Shown: positions 21,018-31,633, counted from the first letter of the stretch. The stretch: 53,469 nucleotides of DNA from Candidatus Epulonipiscium sp. (GCA_012524135.1 JAAYSE010000086.1:1-53469), one strand, 5' to 3'. Made by a program: numbers and translations. Notes: generated from the sequence alone by a model not told the origin.

Positions 21018-23114
21018 TTGAAAAAGGGGGTAAAAAGAACAAATAGAGTAAAAAATTATTTTTATAAGTATGGATTTTTATGGGCCTTAATACTAGTTGC
21101 TTTTTTAAGTACTTTTTTAATTGTTATTTCAAGTGAATATATACAAGATGATTATATAATAGAAGTTGGAACAATTTCTTCAAAACAAATTTTGGCACCT
21201 AGAGAAGTAGAAAATGTAATTGCTACAGAAAGAAAAAGAGAACAAATTAAAAAAAATATAGAACCATTATTTAAACAAGATTCTCAAGTAGATGAGAGAG
21301 TATTATCAGATATTAATCTTTTTTTTGATGCTTTACAACAGAGTAAAACGCTGGAAGATGGAAATGAAGTATTAAATTTTCTTAGACGAAGATCTCCAGT
21401 ATTTTTAACAGAAGAACAATTTCGTTTTGCATTAGAATTGTCTTCTTATCAAAGAACAATACTAAAAAAGATTTGTATTGAAATAGGAAAAGGAGTATTA
21501 GAAGCTGGGATTAAAGAAGAAGCTATTACAAAAAATATTTTAGATGTTAAAGATGAATTTGCACAGTCCGAGTTATCTCTAGAACTGCAGATGCTAGGAT
21601 ATCATATTGTATCCTCTGTGCTTCGACCGAATATTGTACAAGATGAGCAAGCCACTAATGAAGAAATCAAGAAACAATTATCTACGGTGCAGCCTGTTAA
21701 GATTTTAAAAGGACAAAAGATTGTAGGAGAAGGAGAAATTATTACAGAAGAGATTTATGAAATTTTAAAATCTCTTCATTTGATCAAACAAGAGCAAAAA
21801 GATCAATATATTCCTATTATTGGAATTCTTATTTTAATAATATTAATACAAGGTAGCTATCTATATTATATTTATTACTTTCATTCAGAAATACTTCAAA
21901 ATAAGAAAGAAAGTTTGTTGTTGTTTTCTATTTATATTTCTGTGTTATTATTAATTCGATTAATGGGAACTCTTCCTTTCTTTTTGATACCTATTTCTAT
22001 AGCAGCTATGCTTATTTCTATTTTAATGAATGCACCTTTAGGTATAGCTACAAATATCATTATTACCATAATAGGGAGTATTATATATAAAGGGGATATT
22101 AGTTTTTTGATTTTCTTTTTAATAGGAGGATTTGTATCTGCTTTATTAGTGAAAGAAACAATGCGTAGAAATAAAATATTACGAATAGGAATTTTAATTA
22201 TTTTAATAAATACTTTAATTATTCTAGGATTGGACATGTTATTATTAAAAGAATATAATCAAGATATTTTATATCATATACTATATGGTGTTTTAAATGG
22301 AGTGTTGTCTATTATTATTACGATAGGAAGTTTACCCTTTTGGGAGGCTGTATTTGATGTTATTACACCTATTAAGTTATTGGATTTGACGAATCCAGAT
22401 CAGCCTTTATTAAGAAGATTATCAATGGAAGCTCCTGGAACATATCATCACAGTTTATTAGTTGCAAACTTATCAGAAAATGCGGCATTAAATATAGGGG
22501 CTAATTCATTATTAACAAAAGTAGGGGCATATTATCACGATATTGGCAAACTAAAATATCCTGCTTATTTTAAAGAAAATCAAATAGGTGAAAATCCTCA
22601 TGATTTTTTAGAACCAGATTTAAGTGCTCAAATTATTTTACAACATGTAGATAATGGTATTCAATTAGCAAAGGCTTATAAACTTCCAAAAGGCATTCAA
22701 GATATTATTCAACAACATCAAGGTGAAACATTAGTAAAATATTTTTATTATCAAGCGATGAAAAAAAACCCTAATAGTATGATCAATGAACAACAATATC
22801 GTTATAAAGGTCCTAAACCTCAAAGTCGTGAAGCAGCTATTGTAATGTTAGCAGATACAGTAGAGGCAGCTGTACGATCACAACCACTTGAAAAACAAAA
22901 TGAAAAATATATACGTCAATTTATTCAGATTTTAATCCAAGATAAACTCAAAGATGGTCAGTTAGAGGATAGTAATTTAAGAATAAAAGATTTGGAAATC
23001 ATTAAAGAATCATTTATGTCTGTGTTTAATGGGATGTATCATCAAAGAATTGAATATCCTAAAATCAATGTAACAGAAGAGGAGAATAGTCATGACAATA
23101 TGGATGGAGAATAA
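21018..23114 (+). CDS. HD-superfamily 7TM phosphodiesterase (YqfF/PgpH type)
   Basis: 7TM region then EAPGTYHHSLLVANLSE...YYHDIGK HD motif. Confidence 0.93.
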   Translation: MKKGVKRTNRVKNYFYKYGFLWALILVAFLSTFLIVISSEYIQDDYIIEVGTISSKQILAPREVENVIATERKREQIKKNIEPLFKQDSQVDERVLSDINLFFDALQQSKTLEDGNEVLNFLRRRSPVFLTEEQFRFALELSSYQRTILKKICIEIGKGVLEAGIKEEAITKNILDVKDEFAQSELSLELQMLGYHIVSSVLRPNIVQDEQATNEEIKKQLSTVQPVKILKGQKIVGEGEIITEEIYEILKSLHLIKQEQKDQYIPIIGILILIILIQGSYLYYIYYFHSEILQNKKESLLLFSIYISVLLLIRLMGTLPFFLIPISIAAMLISILMNAPLGIATNIIITIIGSIIYKGDISFLIFFLIGGFVSALLVKETMRRNKILRIGILIILINTLIILGLDMLLLKEYNQDILYHILYGVLNGVLSIIITIGSLPFWEAVFDVITPIKLLDLTNPDQPLLRRLSMEAPGTYHHSLLVANLSENAALNIGANSLLTKVGAYYHDIGKLKYPAYFKENQIGENPHDFLEPDLSAQIILQHVDNGIQLAKAYKLPKGIQDIIQQHQGETLVKYFYYQAMKKNPNSMINEQQYRYKGPKPQSREAAIVMLADTVEAAVRSQPLEKQNEKYIRQFIQILIQDKLKDGQLEDSNLRIKDLEIIKESFMSVFNGMYHQRIEYPKINVTEEENSHDNMDGE

Positions 23115-23589
23115 TACGACAATTCAACTTCCTAAGAATATAAAAAAACGTATTCAAGATGTTATTACAATTGCTATTATGGAAGAACAATATCCTTCTG
23201 CGGTAGAAATTAGTATTACTTTTGTAGACAATGCAGAAATTCATCGATTAAATAAGGAATATAGAGGAATAGATAAACCAACAGATGTACTTTCTTTTCC
23301 TATGTTAAATTTTGAAGAAGTAGTAGATAAAAGTATGTTTTTAGAATGTTTTTCAGAATATATAAATCAGGATACAGAAGAATTAATATTAGGAGATATT
23401 GTAATTTCTCTTGATAAAGCTAAAGAACAAAGTAACTTGTACGGGCATTCTTTAGAACGAGAAATAGGATTTTTAGTAGCTCATAGTATGTTACATTTAA
23501 TGGGTTATGACCATATGACAGAAAAAGAAGAAAAGACGATGAATCAAAAACAAGAAAAAATTTTAAAGGTTGCTAATTTAACAAGATAA
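23092..23589 (+). CDS. ybeY: Endoribonuclease YbeY
   Basis: NKEYRGIDKPTDVLSFP and HSMLHLMGYDH zinc motif. Confidence 0.97.
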   Translation: MTIWMENNTTIQLPKNIKKRIQDVITIAIMEEQYPSAVEISITFVDNAEIHRLNKEYRGIDKPTDVLSFPMLNFEEVVDKSMFLECFSEYINQDTEELILGDIVISLDKAKEQSNLYGHSLEREIGFLVAHSMLHLMGYDHMTEKEEKTMNQKQEKILKVANLTR

Positions 23590-23676
23590 AAATTTTGTTC
23601 TTTCAATAAGGGGAGCTAATTAGGGTATACTAAAGAGTATCCATGTTAAAATTTTATGCAATGAAGGAGCTCCTAT

Positions 23677-24363
23677 ATGAAAAAAAGAATTCATTTTACA
23701 ATACCTAAAGAAGGAATCCGTAAATCTTTTACAGCTATTCGATATATTTTTATTACTGGATTGATTACCATTCTTCCTTTAGTATTTACTGTATATGCTA
23801 TACAACTTCTTTTTGCTTTTATTGATCGTTGGCCTAGGGAGTTAATTACAGGTATTATTTTTACCGTTGTTCGTTTTTTTGGTTTTTCTGTATCTAAAGA
23901 ACAAATTAATATTCCAGGGATGGGATTATTGATCAGTGTTTTAATTATTTGTATTGTAGGATATATCATATCTAAAATGTTAGGAAGAAAAATATGGCAT
24001 CGAGTTGAATCTACTATACTCAAGATACCTATTGTTGGTAATCTATATACGGCTTTTGCAAAAATCTTTGACACATTATTTCAACAAAATCAAAAAGCAT
24101 TTCGTGAAGTAGCACTTGTTCCATATCCATATCCAGGATGTTATACTCTTGGTTTTATTACTGGAGAAGCTTTAGAAGAAATAACGAACTATACAAAAGA
24201 AAAAATGGTTAGTGTATTTATTCCAACGACACCGAATCCTACATCAGGTTTTATGCTCATTATAAAAGAGAAGGATATTAAGATTCTTACAATATCTGTA
24301 GAAATTGCTATGAAATTAATTGTATCTGGTGGAATATTAAAACCAGAGGATACAGAAAAATAA
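23677..24363 (+). CDS. DUF502 family membrane protein
   Basis: TM protein with GLITILPLVFTVYA, IPTTPNPTSGFMLII motifs. Confidence 0.9.
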   Translation: MKKRIHFTIPKEGIRKSFTAIRYIFITGLITILPLVFTVYAIQLLFAFIDRWPRELITGIIFTVVRFFGFSVSKEQINIPGMGLLISVLIICIVGYIISKMLGRKIWHRVESTILKIPIVGNLYTAFAKIFDTLFQQNQKAFREVALVPYPYPGCYTLGFITGEALEEITNYTKEKMVSVFIPTTPNPTSGFMLIIKEKDIKILTISVEIAMKLIVSGGILKPEDTEK

Positions 24364-24380
24364 AATAAGGGGGAGCATTG

Positions 24381-25505
24381 ATGCAATTAGTAAAAAGAGG
24401 AGTTCAACAAATCTTTTTAGTTATAGGTGTTCTGTTTTTTTTACTAATAGGATTTACAAGTTGTAAAAAGAAATCTGTATTAGAAGATGTTGAAAAAGTA
24501 ATGCAAGAGGAAACAAATTCTACTAAGAAACTAGATGATATACAAAAGTTAGGAGAAGAAAATTCAAAAGACCTTCATATAGGACAAAGTATAAGCCCTC
24601 TAACGGGGTTATGGATTGATGAAAAAGTAGCACAGAGACGTCCGGTAGCCGTTATGATAAATAATCATAAGAAAGCTTGGCCGCATCATGGTTTATCACA
24701 AGCGGAAGTTATTTATGAAACATTAGTTGAAGGAGAAATGACTCGTTTAATGGCTTTGTTTCAAAATTTTGATGTTGAAAAAATAGGACCTATACGTAGT
24801 GCTAGGCATTATTATTTAGATTTTGCTTTTGATCATGACGCTATTTATGTTCATTATGGACAAAGTGTATATGCTCATCGTGCGTTTCAGGATTTAAAGG
24901 TAGATCATCTAAACGGTCTTTCTTGGTTAGATGAAATTATGTGTTGGAGAGATAGGGAACGTTGGCAAACAAAAGGTCAAGAACACAGTGCTTTTACGAA
25001 TACAGAAAAAATTATGACGGCTTGGGATCAAATGGGATATCGGTATGAAAGAAAAGAAGATTTTCCTTTGTTATTTCAGTTTTTTGAAGAAGATACGAGT
25101 ATAGAGGGTAAGGAGGCAATGAAAATAAGTCTTCCTTTTTCTTATTATCTTATTTCGGAGTTTGAATATGATGAAAATAAAAAAACTTATAAACGATTTC
25201 AATCAGGAGAACCACATATTGATGGAAATACAGGAGAACAACTAAATTTTAAAAATATTATTATTCAGTTTGTAGATATTTGGATGATTGCTGAAGATCC
25301 TAATTTCTGTAGAGATATGAATTTGTTATCAAAAGGTGAAGGATTATACATTACAAATGGAAAAATGATGCCAATAAAATGGAGCAAAAGCAAACATAAA
25401 ATACCAACAAATTTTTTTGATTTTCAAGGGAATCCTCTTCAAATAAATAAAGGAAATACTTGGATTAGTATATACCCTAAAAACCAAAAGTATGAAATTC
25501 AATAA
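24381..25505 (+). CDS. DUF3048 domain lipoprotein (YerB-like)
   Basis: Lipobox FTSC; RRPVAVMINNHKKAWPHHGLSQAEVIYETLVEGEMTRLMALF, GPIRSARHYYLDFA. Confidence 0.9.
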   Translation: MQLVKRGVQQIFLVIGVLFFLLIGFTSCKKKSVLEDVEKVMQEETNSTKKLDDIQKLGEENSKDLHIGQSISPLTGLWIDEKVAQRRPVAVMINNHKKAWPHHGLSQAEVIYETLVEGEMTRLMALFQNFDVEKIGPIRSARHYYLDFAFDHDAIYVHYGQSVYAHRAFQDLKVDHLNGLSWLDEIMCWRDRERWQTKGQEHSAFTNTEKIMTAWDQMGYRYERKEDFPLLFQFFEEDTSIEGKEAMKISLPFSYYLISEFEYDENKKTYKRFQSGEPHIDGNTGEQLNFKNIIIQFVDIWMIAEDPNFCRDMNLLSKGEGLYITNGKMMPIKWSKSKHKIPTNFFDFQGNPLQINKGNTWISIYPKNQKYEIQ

Positions 25506-25529
25506 GTTTGTAGATAGGAGGAAATTAAA

Positions 25530-25919
25530 ATGAAAGTAGAAGAATTATTATCTTATGCTACATACGCTAAACAATATGCATATGCTCCTTATTCTAATTT
25601 TCAAGTAGGAGCAGCTGTATTAACATCTTCAGGTAAAGTATATACAGGTTGTAATATTGAAAATGCTTCCTATGGTGCGACAAATTGTGCTGAACGTACA
25701 GCTTTTTTTAAAGCCATTTCTGAAGGAGAAAGAGATTTTAAAGCTATTGCTATTGTAAGTAGTTCCCAAGATGAAACTTTTCCTTGTGGTATTTGTAGAC
25801 AAGTTATGATGGAGTTTATGCCAGATGGTATAGTAATTTTAGAAACAAAAGAAAAACAAATAAAACAATATAGAGTACAAGAATTATTACCTTATGCATT
25901 TACAAAAAAAGATTTTTAA
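25530..25919 (+). CDS. cdd: Cytidine deaminase
   Basis: YSNFQVGAAV, GCNIENASYGATNCAERTAFFKA, PCGICRQVMMEF. Confidence 0.97.
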   Translation: MKVEELLSYATYAKQYAYAPYSNFQVGAAVLTSSGKVYTGCNIENASYGATNCAERTAFFKAISEGERDFKAIAIVSSSQDETFPCGICRQVMMEFMPDGIVILETKEKQIKQYRVQELLPYAFTKKDF

Positions 25920-25938
25920 AAAATCTAGGGAAGGGCTA

Positions 25939-25968
25939 TTGAACAAAATATAAATTTCATGATACAAT
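25939..25968 (+). promoter_or_regulatory. sigmaA promoter of typA
   Basis: TTGAAC-18-TACAAT. Confidence 0.55.
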
Positions 25969-26016
25969 ATAAGTTATGTTTATAAATGAATATATACAAA
26001 GAAAGTAGGAAAAATT

Positions 26017-27846
26017 TTGATACAAGACAGAAAAGATATACGTAATGTAGCTATTATTGCTCATGTTGATCATGGTAAAACCACTTTAGTAGATCAATTA
26101 TTAAAACAAGGTGGTATTTTTAGGAAAAATCAGGTTATTGAAGACCGTGTAATGGATTCTAATGAATTAGAAAGAGAACGAGGTATTACAATCTTATCTA
26201 AAAATACATCCATTCATTATAAAGATATAAAAATTAATGTTATTGACACTCCTGGACATGCAGATTTTGGTGGTGAAGTAGAACGAGTTTTAAAAATGGT
26301 AAATGGAGTTATTTTAGTAGTGGATGCTTTTGAAGGAGTAATGCCTCAAACAAAATTTGTTTTGAAAAAAGCATTGGATATGGATTTACCTGTTATTGCC
26401 TGTGTAAATAAAATAGACAGACCTGATGCACGACCAGAAGAAGTAGAAGAAGAAGTTTTAGAGCTTTTATTAGAATTAGAAGCAAATGAAGAACAATTAA
26501 ATTGTCCTTTTGTATATGCTTCTGCAAAAGAAGGCACAGCTTCTCTAGAACCTTATAAACAAGAAAAGGATATGACTTGTTTATTGGAAACGATTGTTCA
26601 ATATATCCCAGCTCCAAAAGTAGACCGAGAAGGACCTACTCAATTATTGATTTCAACGATTGATTATAATGAATATGTAGGACGAATTGGTATAGGAAAG
26701 ATAGAAAGAGGAACTCTTGCTTTACATCAAGAAATTATTATTGTAAATGCTCTTGAACCTGAGAAACATAAAAAAATGAAAATTAATACATTGTATGAAT
26801 TTGAAGGTTTACAAAGAAAAGAAATAACGAAAGCAGAGGCAGGAGATATCGTAGCAGTTTCAGGCTTAGAAGATATTCAAATTGGTGATACAGTTTGTGA
26901 TACAAATGTAGTAGAATCTATTCCTTTTGTAACTATTTCAGAACCTACGATACAAATGATGTTTTCTGTTAATAATAGTCCTTTTGCAGGAAAAGAAGGA
27001 GAGTATGTAACTTCACGACATTTACGAGATCGTTTATTTAAAGCTCTTCATACAGATGTTAGTTTACGTGTAGAAGAAACAGATTCTCCAGATGAATTTA
27101 AAGTATCCGGTAGAGGAGAATTACATTTAGCTATTTTAATCGAAACAATGAGACGAGAAGGATATGAATTTCAAGTATCTAAACCGATTGTGTTATTTAA
27201 AGAAATAGAAGGGAAACGTCACGAACCAATGGAAAAAGTCGTTATTGATATTCCAGAGGATTGTATGGGTAGTATTATGGAAAAGCTGGGAACTAGAAAA
27301 GGTGAACTTTTAAATATGACATCTGGTAAAGGGGGTTATATTCGTTTAGAGTTTTCTATTCCTGCTAGAGGGCTTATTGGCTATGCTTCAGAGTTTATTA
27401 CGGATACAAAGGGACGTGGAATACTCAATACCATTTTTGATGGGTATGAACTATATAAGGGAGATATTCCTAGAAGAAAGCAAGGTTCATTGGTAGCATT
27501 TGAGACAGGTGAAGCGGTAACATATGGTTTATATAATGCTCAAGAGAGAGGAATATTATTTATATCACCGGGAACAAAAGTATATGAAGGTATGGTGGTA
27601 GGTCAAAGTCCAAGAATAGAAGATATAGAAGTAAATGTTTGTAAGAAAAAACATATTACGAATATGAGAGCGGCAGGTTCAGATGAAGCGTTACGTTTAT
27701 CTCCTGCTAAAGTTATGAGTCTAGAAGAAGCATTAGAGTTTATTGAGGATGATGAGCTTTTAGAAATTACTCCTCAAAATTTAAGGATACGTAAAAAAAT
27801 TTTAGATAGTGGATTAAGGAAGAAAGCTCAAAAGAAAAAAGAATAG
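26017..27846 (+). CDS. typA: GTP-binding protein TypA/BipA
   Basis: [49 protein letters not shown] start. Confidence 0.98.
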   Translation: MIQDRKDIRNVAIIAHVDHGKTTLVDQLLKQGGIFRKNQVIEDRVMDSNELERERGITILSKNTSIHYKDIKINVIDTPGHADFGGEVERVLKMVNGVILVVDAFEGVMPQTKFVLKKALDMDLPVIACVNKIDRPDARPEEVEEEVLELLLELEANEEQLNCPFVYASAKEGTASLEPYKQEKDMTCLLETIVQYIPAPKVDREGPTQLLISTIDYNEYVGRIGIGKIERGTLALHQEIIIVNALEPEKHKKMKINTLYEFEGLQRKEITKAEAGDIVAVSGLEDIQIGDTVCDTNVVESIPFVTISEPTIQMMFSVNNSPFAGKEGEYVTSRHLRDRLFKALHTDVSLRVEETDSPDEFKVSGRGELHLAILIETMRREGYEFQVSKPIVLFKEIEGKRHEPMEKVVIDIPEDCMGSIMEKLGTRKGELLNMTSGKGGYIRLEFSIPARGLIGYASEFITDTKGRGILNTIFDGYELYKGDIPRRKQGSLVAFETGEAVTYGLYNAQERGILFISPGTKVYEGMVVGQSPRIEDIEVNVCKKKHITNMRAAGSDEALRLSPAKVMSLEEALEFIEDDELLEITPQNLRIRKKILDSGLRKKAQKKKE

Positions 27847-27865
27847 GTAAATAGGGGTGGAAAAG

Positions 27866-29479
27866 ATGGCAAGAAAGAATAAAGGAATTACATTGGCAAA
27901 GCATGGTGCTATCTTAGCCATAGCAGCATTAATTGTACGATTTATAGGATTTATATATCGTGTGCCTTTAACTCGTATGATTGGTGATGATGGGAATGGA
28001 CTTTATAGTACCGCATACCAAATTTATACTTTTTTCTTCATACTTTCTTCTGCTGGTATCCCTATTGCAGTTTCAAAATTAGTAGCAGAAAAAATAGCAT
28101 TAAAACAGTATGGAAATGCTCATAAGATTTTTCAGGTAGCAACTGTTTTTGGTATATGTACAGGTGGTTTTTTTAGTTTACTTTTATGGTTTGGGAGTGG
28201 ATGGATTTCCCAATGGATTAAAAGTCCAAGGTCTATGTATTCTTTAAAAATGTTAGCTCCTACTTTATTTATTGTAGCAATAATGGGAACTTTTCGAGGT
28301 TATTTTCAAGGAATGAATACCATGGTGCCTACAGCTGTATCTCAAGTCATTGAACAAATTTTTAATGCTGTATCAAGTATTGTATTGGCGACATGGTTAA
28401 TGCCTCGAGGAGTTGAATTTGGAGCTGCAGGTGGAACATTAGGTACTGGGATAGGAGCAGTAGGAGGACTTGCTTTTTTATTATTATTGTATATACCTCT
28501 TCGACCTAAATTGAAAAAGCGAATCAAAAAATATTCTCATAAAGAGAATCTTATTTCTTTTAGCACTATTTTGCATGATATGTTATATTTGGCTTTCCCT
28601 ATTATTATCGGAACAGCTATTTTAAGTGTAACAAATTTAATTGATCTTGCAATGGTACGTAGAGGATTAAATTCCTTAGGATATACAGAGCAGAGGATAG
28701 ATCAACTTTATGGAATTCTTACAGGAAAATATGTGGTATTAACTACACTTCCCATTTCTTTAGCAACAGCATTGGCTACTGCGACAGTACCTAGTATTTC
28801 TGCGTCTGTTGCCAGAAATGAAAAAGAAGTTTTAGAAAATAAGATGAATCTTGTATTACGTTTTACGATGCTTTTATCTGCTCCTGCTGCTACCGGCCTT
28901 ATGATATTAGCAAATCCTATTATTATTTTGCTTTTCCCTAATCAAACAGAAGGCGGTTTGTTATTACAAGTTGGATCCGTTGCAATTATATTTTTTGCTT
29001 TAGCACAGGTAGCTACAGCTGTATTACAAGGATTGGGAAAAGTGTATGTACCAGTACGTAATTCTTTATATAGTAGTATTGTTAAAATAGCTGGTAATTT
29101 TATTTTTATTTATTTATTTGATTTAAATATTGTAGGTGCTGTTATTAGTACAAGTTTATTTGCTTTTATGGTATGCTTTTTAGATTTAAAGAATGTTGTT
29201 AAAAATACGAAAGTTTCCTTTGATTATGGCTTTATTTTTGGAAAACCAATGATAGCTTCCAGTGTTATGGGAATTTTTTGTTTTCTTTTTTACAAAATTA
29301 TTTTTTGGGGTACACAACATAATGCAATTGCCACAATAGGATCCATTGGGTTATCTATGATTGTTTACTTTAGTATTTTATTTGTTATTCAAGGTATTAC
29401 AAGAGAAGAGATACAAATGTTTCCTATGGGAGACAAAATAATTGTATTAATGGAAAAAAGAGGCTTACTTAAGGTATAA
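27866..29479 (+). CDS. SpoVB-type MATE/MVF polysaccharide flippase
   Basis: 14-TM protein; GFIYRVPLTRMIGDDGNGLYSTAYQIY signature of the SpoVB family. Confidence 0.88.
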   Translation: MARKNKGITLAKHGAILAIAALIVRFIGFIYRVPLTRMIGDDGNGLYSTAYQIYTFFFILSSAGIPIAVSKLVAEKIALKQYGNAHKIFQVATVFGICTGGFFSLLLWFGSGWISQWIKSPRSMYSLKMLAPTLFIVAIMGTFRGYFQGMNTMVPTAVSQVIEQIFNAVSSIVLATWLMPRGVEFGAAGGTLGTGIGAVGGLAFLLLLYIPLRPKLKKRIKKYSHKENLISFSTILHDMLYLAFPIIIGTAILSVTNLIDLAMVRRGLNSLGYTEQRIDQLYGILTGKYVVLTTLPISLATALATATVPSISASVARNEKEVLENKMNLVLRFTMLLSAPAATGLMILANPIIILLFPNQTEGGLLLQVGSVAIIFFALAQVATAVLQGLGKVYVPVRNSLYSSIVKIAGNFIFIYLFDLNIVGAVISTSLFAFMVCFLDLKNVVKNTKVSFDYGFIFGKPMIASSVMGIFCFLFYKIIFWGTQHNAIATIGSIGLSMIVYFSILFVIQGITREEIQMFPMGDKIIVLMEKRGLLKV

Positions 29480-29503
29480 AAAAGGTTCTACTAGTAGATA
29501 ATA
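29474..29503 (+). promoter_or_regulatory. Candidate sigmaF (or sigmaG) promoter of the BofC-like gene
   Basis: GTATA-N15-GTAGATAATA matches sigmaF GYATA-N15-GGnrAnAhTR at 9/10 of the -10; also GTATA-N18-GATAATA (sigmaG, one mismatch). Confidence 0.5.
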
Positions 29504-29536
29504 TTACCAAAAGGCTTTTTTGGAGGTATTTTGGTA

Positions 29537-30175
29537 ATGTGGAAAAATAAAAAATGGTTCCTGATCAGTGGAGTTTTAGCAGGAATGATTGGTATTATTG
29601 GAGGATATCAATATATTTCTAGATATTACGATCAAGAAAAAACACCTATTGATCCAATAGAACAAGTAGAACAGTCAAATCCCAATACTTTATCCCATCC
29701 ATATAAAGAAAAAGAATTTTTAGAAGATGAGATAGAACAAGAAGAATCGCAAGAAGTAGTAACTCGTGATGTTGAAAAGATACTACCGTCTACGAAATTT
29801 ATTTATCAATATTATTATGCATTAGATCAAACATTAGAAGAAGAAGAAATGGATCCACCTTATTATTTATTAGATATTACAAGGGAAGAATTACAAGAGA
29901 AATTATCAGATTGGGAACTACAATCGTTTTCTGATAAAAAAGTAATATTAAGGAAGGTAATACAAGAAAAAAGTCCCCATCATTATTATTTAGTTGGAGT
30001 TTATGACGGATATCTTGCTGTATTTTATGATATTGATGGAGAATGGGTGTTACGAGAAATAACGTCTACTCCTCTTTCGGCTCTTTCTTTTCAAGAACAA
30101 AAAAAGTTACAGGAAGGAATTGGAGTACACGGAGAAGAAGAATTAATTCGTATATTAGAAGATTACACAAGTTAA
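29537..30175 (+). CDS. BofC C-terminal domain-like protein
   Basis: N-terminal TM; C-terminal YYLVGVYDGYLAVFYDIDGEWVLREITSTPLSALSFQEQKKLQEGIGVHGEEELIRILEDYTS resembles BofC_C. Confidence 0.65.
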   Translation: MWKNKKWFLISGVLAGMIGIIGGYQYISRYYDQEKTPIDPIEQVEQSNPNTLSHPYKEKEFLEDEIEQEESQEVVTRDVEKILPSTKFIYQYYYALDQTLEEEEMDPPYYLLDITREELQEKLSDWELQSFSDKKVILRKVIQEKSPHHYYLVGVYDGYLAVFYDIDGEWVLREITSTPLSALSFQEQKKLQEGIGVHGEEELIRILEDYTS

Positions 30176-30210
30176 AGGCATGGATTCCATGCCTTTAACT
30201 TGTGTAATCT
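30160..30210. terminator. Terminator with 25-bp perfect arms and 1-nt centre
   Basis: agattacacaagttaaaggcatgga-t-tccatgcctttaacttgtgtaatct; stop codon 30173-30175 in the left arm. Confidence 0.9.
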
Positions 30211-30299
30211 ATTATTTTATTATTTAATCTATTTGATATATAATCTATTATTATATAAAAAGAATGTATTTTAATAAAGGAAGGAAAGAGAATGAGGTT

Positions 30300-31544
30300 A
30301 TGGGAAAAAGAAAAAAAGATATATGTGTGATAGGTGGTGGAGCCAGTGGAATGATGGCTGCTATTAGTGCAGCACGTTTAGGTGCTTCTGTGACCATTTT
30401 AGAAAGAATGGACCGAGTGGGGAAAAAGATACTAGCTACTGGAAATGGACGTTGTAATTTAACAAATCAAAATATTAGGATAGAACGATATCATGGAAAA
30501 AATTCTAAATTTATTTATGGTGCTTTTGGTCAATTTACAGTGCAACAAACATTGAATTTTTTTGAGATGTTAGGTATTGCTTGTAAGGTGGAAGAAGAAA
30601 AAGTATATCCTTTTTCAGATCAAGCATCGAGTGTATTAGATGTTCTTCGTTATGAAATGAAAAGACTAGGAATTCAAGAAGTCTGTGGAATGGAAGTTAC
30701 TCAGATAATTCCCACTAAAAAAGGATTTGCTATATATACGAAAGAGAAAAATAAAATTATAGAAGCACAAAAGGTCATTATTACTACAGGAGGAAGAGCA
30801 AGTTCTCAATTAGGGTCTAACGGAAGTGGGTATAATATAGTGCAACAGTTGGGACATTCAATAATTCCTCCTTTTCCTGCTCTTGTTCAATTAAATTTAA
30901 AAGCAGATTTTTTAAAAAGGATAAAAGGAGTTAAATTTGTAGGAACAGTAAGTATATATAAAAAAAACAATATATTGCGTAAGGAAGAAGGAGAAATACT
31001 ATTCACAAACTATGGCATATCAGGTCCACCTATTTTACAAATTAGTCGAATTGCTTCACAAGCTTTACAGGAGAAAAAAAGTACATATCTTACTTTAGAT
31101 TTGTTTCCTAAGTTTACTTCTGAACAGTTAGATGTTCTTTTACAAACTCGATGGGGTTATAATAGTAATAAATCATTGGATTTTAGTTTCGTAGGGTTAA
31201 TTAATAAAAGATTAATTCCAGTTATTTTAATGGAGGCAGGTATTTTTGATATTCAAAAACCTTGTAAAAGTATTACAGTACAAGAAAGGAAGAATATTAT
31301 TAAAATTTTAAAATCATGGAAGTTTATCATAACTGGTACACAGTCTTGGCATCAAGCACAAGTAACAGCAGGAGGAATTAATACAAAAGAAATAGATCCA
31401 AAAACCATGGAATCAAAAAAGGTACCGAATATGTATTTGGCGGGTGAGGTTATCGATATTGATGGAGATTGTGGTGGATTTAATTTACAATGGGCTTGGT
31501 CAAGTGGATATGTTGCAGGTTATTGGGCTGCTACTTCTGATTAA
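30300..31544 (+). CDS. NAD(P)/FAD-dependent oxidoreductase (BaiN/HI0933/YhiN family)
   Basis: ICVIGGGASGMMAAISAARLGASVTILERMDRVGKKILATGNGRCNLTN; C-terminal GEVIDIDGDCGGFNLQWAWSSG. Confidence 0.93.
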   Translation: MGKRKKDICVIGGGASGMMAAISAARLGASVTILERMDRVGKKILATGNGRCNLTNQNIRIERYHGKNSKFIYGAFGQFTVQQTLNFFEMLGIACKVEEEKVYPFSDQASSVLDVLRYEMKRLGIQEVCGMEVTQIIPTKKGFAIYTKEKNKIIEAQKVIITTGGRASSQLGSNGSGYNIVQQLGHSIIPPFPALVQLNLKADFLKRIKGVKFVGTVSIYKKNNILRKEEGEILFTNYGISGPPILQISRIASQALQEKKSTYLTLDLFPKFTSEQLDVLLQTRWGYNSNKSLDFSFVGLINKRLIPVILMEAGIFDIQKPCKSITVQERKNIIKILKSWKFIITGTQSWHQAQVTAGGINTKEIDPKTMESKKVPNMYLAGEVIDIDGDCGGFNLQWAWSSGYVAGYWAATSD

Positions 31545-31633
31545 AGGGTAAAAATATAAAAATTTCTTTCCTAAAATTTTCTTTTATGTTAAGATAGTTT
31601 TTAAACAAACATATTGTACTTGGAGGAATTAAC

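Noticed and set aside
21932-22237. Antisense ORF of 101 aa
   Set aside because: Lies fully inside yqfF on the opposite strand; low-complexity composition from the complementary reading of an AT-rich TM region, no RBS or family resemblance.
23691-24074. Antisense ORF of 127 aa
   Set aside because: Mirror of the DUF502 gene; no SD and no recognisable domain.
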